This document shows positions 20,606 through 31,386 of a stretch of DNA of 64,000 bases, in pieces (the stretch's first letter is position 1; each line of letters starts with the position of its first letter). A model generated the notes under the pieces. It ran no database searches and was not told the DNA's origin. It worked only from the letters and a program-made list of their open reading frames with translations. The position numbers were made by a program, and so were the translations under genes. This DNA comes from Platycnemis pennipes (Eukaryota > Arthropoda > Insecta > Odonata > Platycnemididae): the NCBI GenBank assembly GCA_933228895.1, contig OW121846.1, positions 21,519,088-21,583,087 on the forward strand, read 5' to 3'.

Positions 20606-21895
20606 ATGGCAGATTCAATTCTTCCACCCTCCAAAAGATCCCGCCCGGATACGGGCGGGGGAGATAAGTGTTTTTCCGCTTGCCAGCGGTTTTTGATAAT
20701 GAAGTGCGTTAAAGAAGGGGAGACGCTTAAGCGGGTGTCCCCCTTTCTCATTCGTAAAGTTCTGTCGTCTGCAATACCAGGAGAGCTGAAATCCGCTAAA
20801 AAGCTGCGTGACGGAAGCCTGTTAATCGAAGCGGCAAATAATGTTCAGAGCGTGAAACTCTTGTCACTCACGAAGCTGCACGACATTCCAGTGAAAGTGG
20901 AGTTGCACCGTACTCTTAATACCTGTCGGGGAGTAATATCACATTACGACCTACTGTACGTGGAAGTCGACGAGATAAAGAGTGAAATGGCATCTCAAGG
21001 CGTCACTGATGCTCGTCGGCTTACCACTAAGCGCAATGGCGAAGTCGTAAACTCAACTTCTGTCGTTTTAACATTTGCGCGTGATAGTCTCCCCGACAAG
21101 GTATTCGTCGGCTATGAATCGGTTCCAGTGCGACCATTCATACCGGCGCCCATGCGCTGCTTCCAGTGCCAGCGCTTCGGTCACATCGCCCCGCGATGTG
21201 AGGGCAAGGCCACCTGCCCGCGCTGCGGCCTGGAAGACCATGAGAGTGCGGACTGCAACAAGGAACCACGTTGTGTGAACTTCGAGGGTACGCATCCGGC
21301 GTATTCTCGCAAGTGCCCAAAAATGGTAGAAGAGCGCAAAGTTATGGAAATTAAGACAATAGAGAAAATCCCATACTTCGAGGCGAGGAAAAGGTACAGG
21401 GCAATGGCAGCACCCGTCTTTTCGAAATCTTTTGCCTCTGTTGCGTCCCCAAATATACCAAAGACGTCACAAGCAACGCAGACCGAGTCCAGTGCAAATA
21501 GAGATATCGTTGAAATAAAAGAAGTAGCCAAGCCGGCGAAGGTACCAAATCCGGCACCTAAAAACACCACCACCACCAACACTACTGGTTCTCCTAAGAA
21601 GAACCAGACGAAATCCACTACCGGGGCAGCGCTGAAACAGCGCGAAAAAACCCCATCCCCTGGCCCCGCCGGACTAGCCAAGCTAGTTCCCCCGGTGGAG
21701 TCAATGGAGGAGGACGACAGTCCCTCAGAGAAGTCCTCCCTGCGAAACAAAAGGGGAAAAAGCACCGTATTCGGCGCTGACCCCCCTTTTTATATATTCG
21801 AACGTATTTATTTATTTATTTATTTTAAAATATATTTATGGCTTTTATCTTGCAGTGGAACTGCAATGGTTTTTATCGGCGTAAGGAGGAGCTGA
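20606..21895 (+). CDS. ORF1 of element C: zinc-knuckle protein with frameshifted C-terminus
   Basis: Start ATG 20606 (MADSILPPSKRSRPD), by alignment with A and B. The central domain and knuckles CFQCQRFGHIAPRC and CPRCGLEDHESADC are present. The third knuckle has a Phe where the second Cys should be (CVNFEG instead of CVNCEG). After SMEEDDSPSE a 4-bp deletion, relative to B, shifts the frame. The normal basic end is replaced by about 40 unrelated residues and the ORF runs 58 bases into ORF2 instead of stopping before it. Whether the protein still works is doubtful. Confidence 0.85.
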   Translation: MADSILPPSKRSRPDTGGGDKCFSACQRFLIMKCVKEGETLKRVSPFLIRKVLSSAIPGELKSAKKLRDGSLLIEAANNVQSVKLLSLTKLHDIPVKVELHRTLNTCRGVISHYDLLYVEVDEIKSEMASQGVTDARRLTTKRNGEVVNSTSVVLTFARDSLPDKVFVGYESVPVRPFIPAPMRCFQCQRFGHIAPRCEGKATCPRCGLEDHESADCNKEPRCVNFEGTHPAYSRKCPKMVEERKVMEIKTIEKIPYFEARKRYRAMAAPVFSKSFASVASPNIPKTSQATQTESSANRDIVEIKEVAKPAKVPNPAPKNTTTTNTTGSPKKNQTKSTTGAALKQREKTPSPGPAGLAKLVPPVESMEEDDSPSEKSSLRNKRGKSTVFGADPPFYIFERIYLFIYFKIYLWLLSCSGTAMVFIGVRRS

Positions 21896-24800
21896 TCGTT
21901 TTAATTCGTGATTTTAACCCGTCTTGCATATGCCTGCAAGAAACTCATTTTAAAACAACGGACAAGGGCATTTTAAAAGGTTTTAATGTTTTTAGATTGG
22001 ACGACACCAGTGGCCAACGTGCCCAGGGTGGAGTGGCAGTTGCCACTCGGGAGGCCCTTTACACCTCCCGAGTGCAGCTGAACACGCCTTTTCAGGCGGT
22101 CGCAGTGACGGTGCATGCCCCAGAGGCATTGACGTTATGCAACGTATATTTGCCTGAGGGGGCACCGGTGACTCGTTTTAATCTGGAAGCCCTTGTCCGT
22201 CAACTACCGAGGCCTTTCGTTTTAGTAGGTGATTTTAATGCCCACGATACCCTTTGGGGTAGCTCTAGGGCACAGAGCGACCGAAGGGGTCGTATTTTAG
22301 CTAATTTTATCACGGATTTCAACCTTATTTTAATGAATAACGGGGAACACACACGTTTTAACTCCTTTAGTGGTCAATTCTCCTCAATAGACTTATGCAT
22401 TGCATCGAGCACCTTGCTTAGTAAATTTCAATTGTCCGTACACGATGATTTATGTGGGAGCGACCATTTTCCCCTATTAATTAGTAGGGAGGAAAATTTT
22501 AGCATAGATTTTATTCGCCCGGGTAACTGGATTATTTGGAGAGCCAATTGGCCAGATTTTAAGAAGACTTTTAGTTTTACCTTTGACGAAAGCCGAGACG
22601 GGATTTTTAACATTGAAAAACTGACCAGAAGTATTCTCGAGTCCGCCAATGGCAGTGTACCGCGATCAGTGCGAAGCACCTCCAGACCTGCAGTGCCATG
22701 GTGGAATGAAGACTGTGCTAACGCTATTCGCCAACGCAAGAAGGCATTACGAATATTTAACAAATTCCCCACAGCGTTTAATCTGGCCGCATTTAGACGC
22801 CTTCGAGCGAAAGCTCGAAAGGTGGTGATGGAAGCTAAAAAGGTCTCCTGGATGGAGTACGCATCTGGCATCAACTCCAGAACACCCGTTGCACAGGTGT
22901 GGAACAAGGTGAAACGTATCTCGGGAATTCACCATCAGCCCGGCGTCTCGTTCCTAAATGTTGACGGTAATGCCTTGACGTCTCGAGCCGGTATTGGCGA
23001 AGTTTTCGGCGAGCTATTCGCCAACACATGCAGCGACGACTCATACGCCGATCATTTCCTTTCTATTAAGAGACGAGCCGAATCGCATCCGCCTATCTTC
23101 TCCGAAAAAAAGACGGTGGCAGATTACAATATCCCGTTCACTCTTTGGGAACTACGTTCTGCTATTGCCGACTCTCGCGACACAGCCGCAGGAACGGACG
23201 AAATCCATAATGCTTTTCTCCGGAATATTCCGGAGAGAGCATTGTTGGACGTCCTTCGCTCCCTCAACCAGCTGTGGAGTGAGGGTAGCTTTCCATCTTC
23301 CTGGCGGGAGTCTCTCGTAGTTCCTATTCCAAAACAGGGTAAGGACAGAGCTGACCCGAAAAACTACAGACCCATCTCCCTCACCAGCTGCCTGTGTAAA
23401 CTAATGGAGAGGATGGTGAATAAACGTCTCGTTTGGTGGTTGGAGCGCCGAAACCTGCTCTCCACCATCCAATGCGGTTTCAGACGTGGTCGCTCGACTG
23501 TCGACCACCTGGTCAGAGTTGATAACTTCATCCAGGAGGCCTTTCTTCTACGCCAACACGTCGTGGGTGTCTTCTTCGACATGGAGAAGGCATACGATCG
23601 TGTCTGGCGGCAGAAGATTTTAATGACGTTGCATGAGTGGGGACTAAGAGGGAACTTACCAGTATTTATCAAGAACTTTTTAACAAATCGTGTTTTTAGA
23701 ATAAAGATAGGCAAACACCTATCAGAATTTTACACCCAGGAAAATGGAGTGCCTCAAGGATCGGTCTTAAGCGTTACACTCTTTGCTATCGCCATAAACG
23801 ATATCGCAAAATGTATCAAACCTCCTCTTCTGGGATCGCTGTTCGTGGACGACCTTGCAATATTTTGCAGGTCAGCGAAACTTACCAGCGCTACCAGAGT
23901 TATCCAGCTAGCTCTAAATAGACTGGAGGATTGGTCTCTGATGAACGGGTTTAAGTTTTCAATAGAGAAGTGTAAATGTATTCATTTTTACCGGGTGAGG
24001 GGAGAGTACGTTCCGCCAGCGCTCTCACTTGATGGCAGAATCCTCCCATATGTCGAGTCGGTCAGGTTCCTCGGAATGACCCTGGACTACCGACTAAACT
24101 GGCGGGAGCATATTCGCCTTTTAAGGCAAAAAAGTCTCCAGACTTTAAACATTTTAAAATATTTAAGCCACTCATCCTGGGGTGCTGATCGAAAGTCCAT
24201 GCTTAATTTGTACCGCGCACTCGTGCGATCAAAACTGGACTACGGGTCATTCGTTTATGCGTCTGCCCGGGATTCGTACGTGAAGCCTCTGACAACAGTA
24301 CACAACGCAGGGCTCCGGATATCCACTGGCGCCTTCAGGACCAGTCCGGTCCTCAGCATCTACGCTGAGGCCGGGGAGCCGCCGTTGTCGTGCCGCCGAA
24401 ATATTTTAATGTGCTCATATGTGGCCAAGGTTTTATCATCGAAGAACCACCCTTGTTTTAATATAATTTTTAACCCCAGATTTTTAGAACTTTTTAACAG
24501 ACGGACAAGAGCCACCAAGCCGCTCAGCGTTCGTTTTAAACATTTTATTCGGGACAGTGGACTTATGCTCCCAGACGTTTATTCTGTCAGGTACTCCAGT
24601 AACCCACCTTGGATAATGCCGCCCCCTGAAATGTATATGAAACTTGCCTCACGACACAAAGCTTATACTACTGCTCAGGAGTACCAGTGTCTTTATAATG
24701 AATTTATCTTTTGCCACCCCGGCTTCATCCCCGTATTCACGGATGGATCGAAGTCGGATGTAGGTTGTTCATGCGCGGTTACCTCGTCCCATCATGGTGT

Positions 24801-25539
24801 CATCCAGGCTCGGCTCAGCTCGCTGTGTAGCATATACACTGCCGAGCTGCTGGCCATTAAGATGGCTCTTGATGGGATTGGGGAGGCTGCCAATTCCTTT
24901 GCCATCTGCACAGACTCCATGAGCGCATTGCAATCTATTTCTGTATTCTCTCCCATGCATCCTATTGTCCAGAACATACACAATACCCTTCTATCCCTCT
25001 ACAAGAAGGGAATCAAAGTAATCTTTATCTGGGTACCTGGACATATGGGAATAGCGGGGAACGAGAGAGCAGACGCAGCAGCGAAAGAAGCTCTCCAAAT
25101 GCGCGAACAGACGACGACTCTGGTACCTTATCAGGACTTGCAGGCTCACCTCCGGAGAGTAGCCCTAGAGCAGTGGAACAAATGTTGGACAGATGTGACC
25201 GACAATAAGCTGCGTTGCATAAAACCGGTAACGTCAGTGTGGCCCACTTCCGTCAGGAACAGTCGCAGAGAGGAAGTAGTCATCACCCGGCTGAGAATTG
25301 GGCATTGCGCCTTAACCCACTCTTACCTCTTCACAGAAGATAAGAACCCACCTCGGTGTGATGACTGCGACTGTCTTCTTAGCATTCGACACATCCTGAC
25401 GGAGTGCGACAAGCATCGGGATGCACGCGAGCAACTAGGCATCAGAGGAGGCCTAGAGCATATCTTAGGTAATAACTCCGAATGTCTATCCCGAGTCACA
25501 TCTTTTATGAAAGCAACTGGCCTTTATAATAAAATCTAA
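21838..25539 (+). CDS. ORF2 of element C: endonuclease-reverse transcriptase-RNase H
   Basis: An intact 1233-residue polyprotein, the same length as in B. Endonuclease motifs are QWNCNGFY, QETHF, VGDFNAHDTLWGS and GSDHFPLL. RT has FFDMEKAYDRVW, GVPQGSVLS and LFVDDLAIFCRS. RNase H has FTDGSKSD, TAELLAIK, CTDSMSAL and WVPGHMGIAGNE. The C-terminal Cys/His motif is CDDCDCLLSIRHILTEC. All the catalytic residues I can check are kept. The start overlaps the extended ORF1 by 58 bases because of the ORF1 frameshift. It could still supply protein to other copies. Confidence 0.94.
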   Translation: MAFILQWNCNGFYRRKEELIVLIRDFNPSCICLQETHFKTTDKGILKGFNVFRLDDTSGQRAQGGVAVATREALYTSRVQLNTPFQAVAVTVHAPEALTLCNVYLPEGAPVTRFNLEALVRQLPRPFVLVGDFNAHDTLWGSSRAQSDRRGRILANFITDFNLILMNNGEHTRFNSFSGQFSSIDLCIASSTLLSKFQLSVHDDLCGSDHFPLLISREENFSIDFIRPGNWIIWRANWPDFKKTFSFTFDESRDGIFNIEKLTRSILESANGSVPRSVRSTSRPAVPWWNEDCANAIRQRKKALRIFNKFPTAFNLAAFRRLRAKARKVVMEAKKVSWMEYASGINSRTPVAQVWNKVKRISGIHHQPGVSFLNVDGNALTSRAGIGEVFGELFANTCSDDSYADHFLSIKRRAESHPPIFSEKKTVADYNIPFTLWELRSAIADSRDTAAGTDEIHNAFLRNIPERALLDVLRSLNQLWSEGSFPSSWRESLVVPIPKQGKDRADPKNYRPISLTSCLCKLMERMVNKRLVWWLERRNLLSTIQCGFRRGRSTVDHLVRVDNFIQEAFLLRQHVVGVFFDMEKAYDRVWRQKILMTLHEWGLRGNLPVFIKNFLTNRVFRIKIGKHLSEFYTQENGVPQGSVLSVTLFAIAINDIAKCIKPPLLGSLFVDDLAIFCRSAKLTSATRVIQLALNRLEDWSLMNGFKFSIEKCKCIHFYRVRGEYVPPALSLDGRILPYVESVRFLGMTLDYRLNWREHIRLLRQKSLQTLNILKYLSHSSWGADRKSMLNLYRALVRSKLDYGSFVYASARDSYVKPLTTVHNAGLRISTGAFRTSPVLSIYAEAGEPPLSCRRNILMCSYVAKVLSSKNHPCFNIIFNPRFLELFNRRTRATKPLSVRFKHFIRDSGLMLPDVYSVRYSSNPPWIMPPPEMYMKLASRHKAYTTAQEYQCLYNEFIFCHPGFIPVFTDGSKSDVGCSCAVTSSHHGVIQARLSSLCSIYTAELLAIKMALDGIGEAANSFAICTDSMSALQSISVFSPMHPIVQNIHNTLLSLYKKGIKVIFIWVPGHMGIAGNERADAAAKEALQMREQTTTLVPYQDLQAHLRRVALEQWNKCWTDVTDNKLRCIKPVTSVWPTSVRNSRREEVVITRLRIGHCALTHSYLFTEDKNPPRCDDCDCLLSIRHILTECDKHRDAREQLGIRGGLEHILGNNSECLSRVTSFMKATGLYNKI

Positions 25540-25849
25540 GTTACCACTGTCTGTGTAGATATATAGTCTTTTAATTCATGTAAGTATAATAATATCAGCA
25601 TTGCACTCCTACTGACATTAAACCTAGGACAGTACAAATTAGACTGTGGGTGGTGCAAAATGACCTCAGCCGTCGACGCACCCAATAAACACCCAATACT
25701 ACTACTACTACCAACCCAGAAGCAGACAACCATGCCAGAAGTGCTATATCCCTCGGGTAGCCCTGGCGACCGCACCGGCTTGCGGTGCGGCTCCCGAATG
25801 TGTGGCTCCGTGGTGGGTGGGGAGCCTGGGGGATGAACAATTTCTTTAG

Positions 25850-27080
25850 ATGGAAAATAACCTATTTCCTCCTTTGAAAAGATACCGTCCGGATTCGGAT
25901 GGTGGAGCAAAGTATAAACATCCATGTCGCAAGTATTTAATTATGAGATGTGTGAACGAAGGCGAAAACCTGACCAAGGTCTCCCCCTTTCTTATAGAGC
26001 GCATCTTCTCGGCTTCCGTCCCAGGGTGTCTTGAGAATGTGAAGAAACTTCGTGATGGCACGTTGCTAATTCAAACGTTTGATGATAAGCAAAGTGAGAA
26101 ATTACTCGAAATGACATCCTTTAATGGTATCCCTGTCGCTGTGGAAAAACACAAAACACTGAATACATGTTCCGGAGTTATCTCATGTTACGATCTTCTT
26201 TACGTCGAATCGGAAGAAATAGTTAAGGATATGGCCTCTCAAGGGGTTATCGGATGTCGCCGACTTAAAACAAAACGAAATAATGAATGGGTGAACTCAA
26301 CATCAGTAGTCCTGACCTTCGCTTTAGATAGACTTCCGGAAAAGGTCAAAGTGGGATACCAACCTTGTTCTGTGCGGCCATACATCCCTAACCCACTCCG
26401 CTGTTTCAAATGTCAGAAATTTGGCCATACGGCAACAAGATGCAGGGGAGAAGCTTTATGCCCAAAATGCGCGAAAGCAGAACATAGCGAGGAAACATGC
26501 ACCTCACCTGTTTTATGCAGCAACTGCGAGGGCCCCCATCCGGTCTATTCTCGAGTATGCCCTAGGATGCAGGAGGAACGCAAAATTACCGAAATCAAAG
26601 TAACAGAAAAGATTCCCTATAGCGAGGCCAGGAAAAAGTACCGCACACTTATAGCTCCAACCTTTTCAAAATCTTTTGCGAAAACGGTTGGACCTCCAAA
26701 AACCGCCAGCACTGGCACACAAACATATAATAACGAACCGAAGCTAACGAAAAAGGAAGTTAAAGTAACGACGAACGAAGGAAAAGAAACAAAAAATAAA
26801 CCGGAAGAGCCTAAAATATCAAAAACTACCTCTAAGAAATTGGAGCCACCAAAAAAAATATCGAGCAGACTAAAAAAACGGAACCTCAGTCTCACAGGCT
26901 TCTCATGTTCAAGGGAAACAACAATCCCAATCCTCGGAGAGTGTGCCTTTAACGGAACGCTCTCACGTATGTATAGCCCTCAACGAAGAAGAAATGGAAG
27001 AAGATGAGGAAGACGAAGAACAAATAAAAGCCCTCCTCGCGAATAGGAGTAAGGGGAAGAAAGCATTTCTCAAGCGATAA
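25850..27080 (+). pseudogene. ORF1 of element D, frameshifted near its end
   Basis: A subfamily 2 ORF1 starting MENNLFPPLKRYRPD at 25850. It keeps the middle domain and three knuckles (CFKCQKFGHTATRC, CPKCAKAEHSEETC, CSNCEGPHPVYSRVC) and a long Lys-rich linker. The first frame ends at 27007 in an unrelated tail. The expected acidic end (EEEMEEDEEDEE, then a basic KAFLKR) is in another frame and stops at 27080, so an indel lies between about 26880 and 26990. Confidence 0.8.
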
Positions 27081-27137
27081 GTTCTTCTCGCAGAGATCCA
27101 CACTTTCAACCCTTTAATGGAAAAAAATAATAAAAAT

Positions 27138-30100
27138 ATGTTCGCTCTTCAATGGAACATCAACGGCTATTTTAAACACATTGGAGAACTGCAAATCTTA
27201 CTCAATAATTTTAACCCACTCTGTGTTTTTCTACAGGAAACGAACTTTAAGGAAAATGACAAAGCTGTACTCAAGGGTTACTCAATGTACCGAGAAGACG
27301 ACCTTAGCGGACGGAGGGCGCAGGGTGGAGTCGCCGTGGCCATCCGGGAGAACCTTTACACCTCCCGGGTGGACTTAAATACCCCACTGCAGGCAGTAGC
27401 AGTCAATATAGCTGTGCCAGAGAAGATTACATTCAGCAATTTATACCTCCCAGAATGGGCTCCAACGACGCACAGGGCTCTGGAAGATCTGTTGAAGCAA
27501 CTATCACGGCCCTTTGTCGTGTTGGGCGACTTCAATGCGCACAACACCCTTTGGGGTTCCAGCCCTGGCACAACAAACAAAAGGGGAAGAATTTTGGAGA
27601 GGATAATATCCGATTTCAACTTGATTTTAATAAATGACAGTGAGAAGACGCGTTTCAACTCCTTTACAGGAGGATACTCTTCCATAGATCTTCTAATCTG
27701 CTCAAGTACCATTGCTCCCCGTTTTACATGAAGCGTCCATGAAGACCTCTGTGGTAGCGATCACCTACCTCTTCTGATCCGAAAAAATAATTTTAAGCAG
27801 AATTTTGACGGCCCCAGAAAATGGGTTTTTAAAAGAGGTGACTGGGAGACATTCAGGAAGAGTATTGCTTTTAGCTATGACACTCGCAAGAGTGGAGCTG
27901 AGAATGCTCAAGGATTCAGTTCTTCCGTGCAATTTGCAGCGGAGAAGAGCATTCCTAGATCCAGTGGCAAGGTTGCACGGCCGAATTTGCCGTGGTGGAC
28001 AGAGGAATGTGCCATGGCCATTAAGAAGCGAAAGCGCGCTTTACGAATATTTAATAAATATCCTACAACTACAAACCTTGCTGCCTTCAGGAGACTGAGG
28101 GCTAAAGCCCGTCAAGTCATTTGTGCCGCAAAGAAAGCCTCTTGGACGAAGTTTGTCAGCTCAATAAATCATAGGACACCCAAAACGCTGGTGTGGAAGA
28201 AAGTTAAATGTTTATCCGGGGCAATCAGCATCCCAAGTACACCATCGGTAAAGGTTGATGGGGTCGTTCTGACTGACCCCGTGGATGTAGCTGAAGCCTT
28301 CGCGAAATACTATGCACATGTAAGTAGCAATAGTATATATGACCAAGCATTTGCTGCCCACAAGCAAAGTGTCGAAGCCAACTGCCGTTCCTTTCAACCA
28401 AACACCAGCGAAGCATGTTACAATGATCCATTCACCCTTTGGGAACTGCAGTCAGCAGTAGAGCAACTCAAAGACACAGCTCCAGGGAGTGACGGTATGC
28501 ACAACGCCTTCCTCCGAAATATTCCCAAGCCAATGCTGAATGAGCTTCTGCTTACATTCAATCGCATATGGAAAGACGGAGATTTCCCTAATAGTTGGCG
28601 CGAGTCAGTAGTGGTCCCTATCCCTAAGCAAGGCAAAGAAAAATATGCCCTTGGGAACTAAAGACCTATTTCTCTGACGTCATGTATGTGCAAATTAATG
28701 GAGAAATTGGTCAACCGAAGACTTATTTGGTGTTTGGAGAGCAGGAACCTACTCTCCAACATACAATGTGGTTTCCGAAGGCATAGAAGCACGACCGATC
28801 ATTTGGTTAGAATTGAAACTTTTATTCAAGAGGCTTTTATTCATAGACAGCATGTCATAGGAATTTTTTTTGATATCGAGAAAGCATACGATACAACCTG
28901 GCGCTTCAAGATATTGGAATCCCTTCATAAGTGGGGATTTTCTGGAAATCTGCCGACGTTTATCCAAAATTTTTTGGATAATCGAAGGTTTAGGGTGAGG
29001 ATCGGCAATTGCCTTTCTAGAGCTTACACCCAGGAGAACGGCATTCCACAAGGTTCGGTGTTAAGCGTAACATTATTCGCCATAGCCATGAACAGTGTTG
29101 CCGATTGTATTTCATCACCAGTGGAAGCATCCCTCTTCGTGGATGACCTAGCTATATTCTGTCGCTCCACAAAAATAGCAATGGCTGAAAGACAGCTGCA
29201 GATGACCCTCAACCGGCTACTTTCTTGGTCTCGAGAAAATGGCTATCGTTTTTCTGAGGAGAAAACGAAATACATTCACTTCTATAGAGGCAAGGGTGTG
29301 TTCCCTCAACCCAAACTACGACTCGGTAACAGCATATTAAGCGGTGTGGAATCAACTCGGTTTTTAGGATTGGTCTTAGACCGGCGACTTAACTGGAATC
29401 ATCACATAACATTTTTAAAAACAAGATGCCATGCATCTCTAAATATTTTACGCGTTTTATCAAACAGATCATGGGGGCGGACCGAAGCTCGATGTTGCTA
29501 CTATACCGGTCTTTAGTCAGATCCAAAATTGACTACGGCTCCTTTATATACGGTGCCACCCGTAAATCATACTTGAGAAGTATTACCTCAGCACACAACA
29601 CGGGCTTGAGGCTGTCAACCGGGGCATTTAGAACGAGTCCAGTGCCCAGCATCCACAGTGATGCTGGAGAAACACCCTTGGAGGTGAGGAGAAATATTCT
29701 AATGCTCAACTATGCCAGCAAAATAGCTGCTCAAGACTCGCACCCTTGTTTTAAAATAATTTTTAAACCACGTTTTATCGATATTTTTAATAGAAGACGC
29801 ACGGCAACGAAACCGGTAGGTGTGAGGCTGCACAATTTAATTTCGGAGAGAGGCCTTACGCTCCCACCACTTTACAGGATCCGCAATCCTAAGCACCCTC
29901 CGTGGAGAACACCCAGGCCAGTCATTAACGTAGATCTGACTTCGCGTAGTAAAAATGCAGCTCTCCCCAGCGAGCTGAAGGCCGCTTTTAAAGATGTTCT
30001 ATATAGGAACTCAAAGTTCACCCCAATATTCACAGACGGATCAAAATCTACCTCTGCCTGTGCATGTGCATTTTCCATCTTGCACAAAATATCGCAGGCA

Positions 30101-30829
30101 AAGCTGCATCCTATGAGTACAGTCTTTACGGCGGAACTAACGGCTATCAAATTAGCCCTAGAGAGTATACGCCATCGGAAGTCTTCATTCCTTGTATGTT
30201 CTGACTCTCTCAGTGCCCTCAGGTCTATTGCCTGTTACCAGCCTGACAATCCATTGACCCAAGATATACACACTGCCATATACGATCTTAAGGATCGAGG
30301 TGTCAGAATTAAGTTTGCGTGGGTTCCAAGCCACTGCGGCATCGCAGGTAACGAGGCAGTGGACGCGGCTGCTAAACTTGCGTTAAGCAGACCAAATGTA
30401 GACATTAATTTCATTGTACCGACAGACCTGAGAGTCTCATTTAGGAGAACCTGCAGTAGAGAATGGGATACCACTTGGCAAACGATGGTCAACAATAAAC
30501 TACGCTCAATCAAAAGCAGCACTGGATTGTGGGCGACATCTATTCGTAAATCTAGGAGAGAGGAAGTAGCCGTAACCCGTTTGCGTATAGGTCATAGTGC
30601 CCTTACCCACTCTTTTCTATTCTCTAATAACAAAGAACAGCCTATATGCAATGAATGCGACTCTCTCATATCCATACGACATCTCCTTACGGAATGTCGC
30701 ACATACGAGGCTATGCGGAGAAAACACGGAATTGAAGGAGATCTCTCCGACATTTTATGTGATGACCCTGTCAAAATTGATAAGGTAATATTGTTTTTAA
30801 AAGAAAGCGGGCTCTTTCAACGACTATAA
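27138..30829 (+). pseudogene. ORF2 of element D, two nonsense changes and one frameshift
   Basis: The start MFALQWNINGYF (27138) aligns with E; an ATG 21 bases upstream is in the same frame. Endonuclease, RT (FFDIEKAYDTTW; LFVDDLAIFCRS), RNase H (FTDGSKSTSACAC) and the Cys/His tail (CNECDSLISIRHLLTEC) are all recognisable. Lesions are TGA at 27729, TAA at 28659 in place of the Tyr codon of the YRPISLTSC motif, and a 1-base loss in a G run near 29474 that moves the frame. The stop is at 30829. It is inactive as written. Confidence 0.9.
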
Positions 30830-31003
30830 ATCTCAGAATGCATGAGGTTACAAGGAATATGCCGATTTAGATTGGATCATTATTCTGTATTTATTTATTT
30901 TTTTTCTTGCGCAACTTTTCGTTTAATATAAGCAGAGGTGCAAAATGACCATGCCGTCGACGCACCCTTTAAATGATACTACTACTACTACTCGAGGCCA
31001 CCA

Positions 31004-31300
31004 ACCCACTACTGGTGTCGCACGGCTGCAATTCCCTCGCCCCCTGCACAGCGGTTGAGCGTTCGGCGAAGGTTTTTTGGCACCGCGGAACGTCGTCGGG
31101 GATTCTGGTGGGTTACGATCCGGATGCTTAATTATTTTGTTTGTGTTAAATGTCAGTGTCATTTTTTATTCAGTGCCAGGGAGAAATACTGTGAAGGGAT
31201 ATAATTTGCAATACCCTGTTTCATCATGATTATGTAAATATCCTTTTTCTTAAAATGTAACAAAATATATGATGTCAACTAATAAGAAACCTTAGTCACT
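31004..31300. other. Flank between element D and the Penelope-like element
   Basis: About 300 bases of unique sequence that continue the D target site. The first 130 bases are GC-rich and the remainder AT-rich. No gene or element is recognised. Confidence 0.5.
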
Positions 31301-31320
31301 TCCACAGGATTTTTATTAAG

Positions 31321-31360
31321 CATACGACCGGTTTCGGCAGTTACGCCATCCTCAGGTAAC
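31321..31360 (-). ncRNA. Hammerhead ribozyme-like motif in the Penelope-like element
   Basis: Read on the minus strand: CTGAGGA (31355-31349) fits the CUGANGA core. TGGCGTAACTGCC (31348-31336) can form a short helix II. GAA plus the palindrome ACCGGT then C (31335-31326) gives the second core half, a minimal helix III and the cleavage-site C. A 3-bp helix I can form with the flanks (TAC with GTA). Short palindromic helix III is typical of hammerheads in Penelope-like elements, which are thought to act as dimers. Activity is not shown. Confidence 0.7.
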
Positions 31361-31386
31361 AATGGTCATCTCAGTCTTAGTATATA

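Larger units (their letters stand above)
20008..25709 (+). mobile_element. Non-LTR retrotransposon C, subfamily 1, full length, nested in D
   Basis: A 5.7-kb element beginning CCCCCCTGCGGGTAGGGGG. It has a 598-bp 5' UTR, ORF1, ORF2, a 3' UTR with GGTGCAAAATGACCTCAG then CCGTCGACGCACCC at 25652-25683, and an ACTACTACTACT tail. ORF2 is open from end to end. ORF1 is open but has an altered end and one lost zinc ligand. The clean 12-bp target duplication shows it landed in the 5' UTR of D by normal target-primed integration. Confidence 0.93.
19543..30991 (+). mobile_element. Non-LTR retrotransposon D, subfamily 2, full length, split by element C
   Basis: D consists of 19543-20007 plus 25722-30991, about 5.7 kb without C. 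It starts CCCCGCACGGGGGGAAGAG, the same start as E and quite unlike subfamily 1. The 5' UTR ends with the block shared by all copies (25741-25837). ORF1 (25850) and ORF2 (27138) follow, then a 3' UTR with GGTGCAAAATGACC ... GTCGACGCACCC at 30935-30966 and a TAC tail. A 12-bp target duplication flanks it. Both ORFs are damaged, so it is probably older than C, which sits inside it. Confidence 0.9.
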
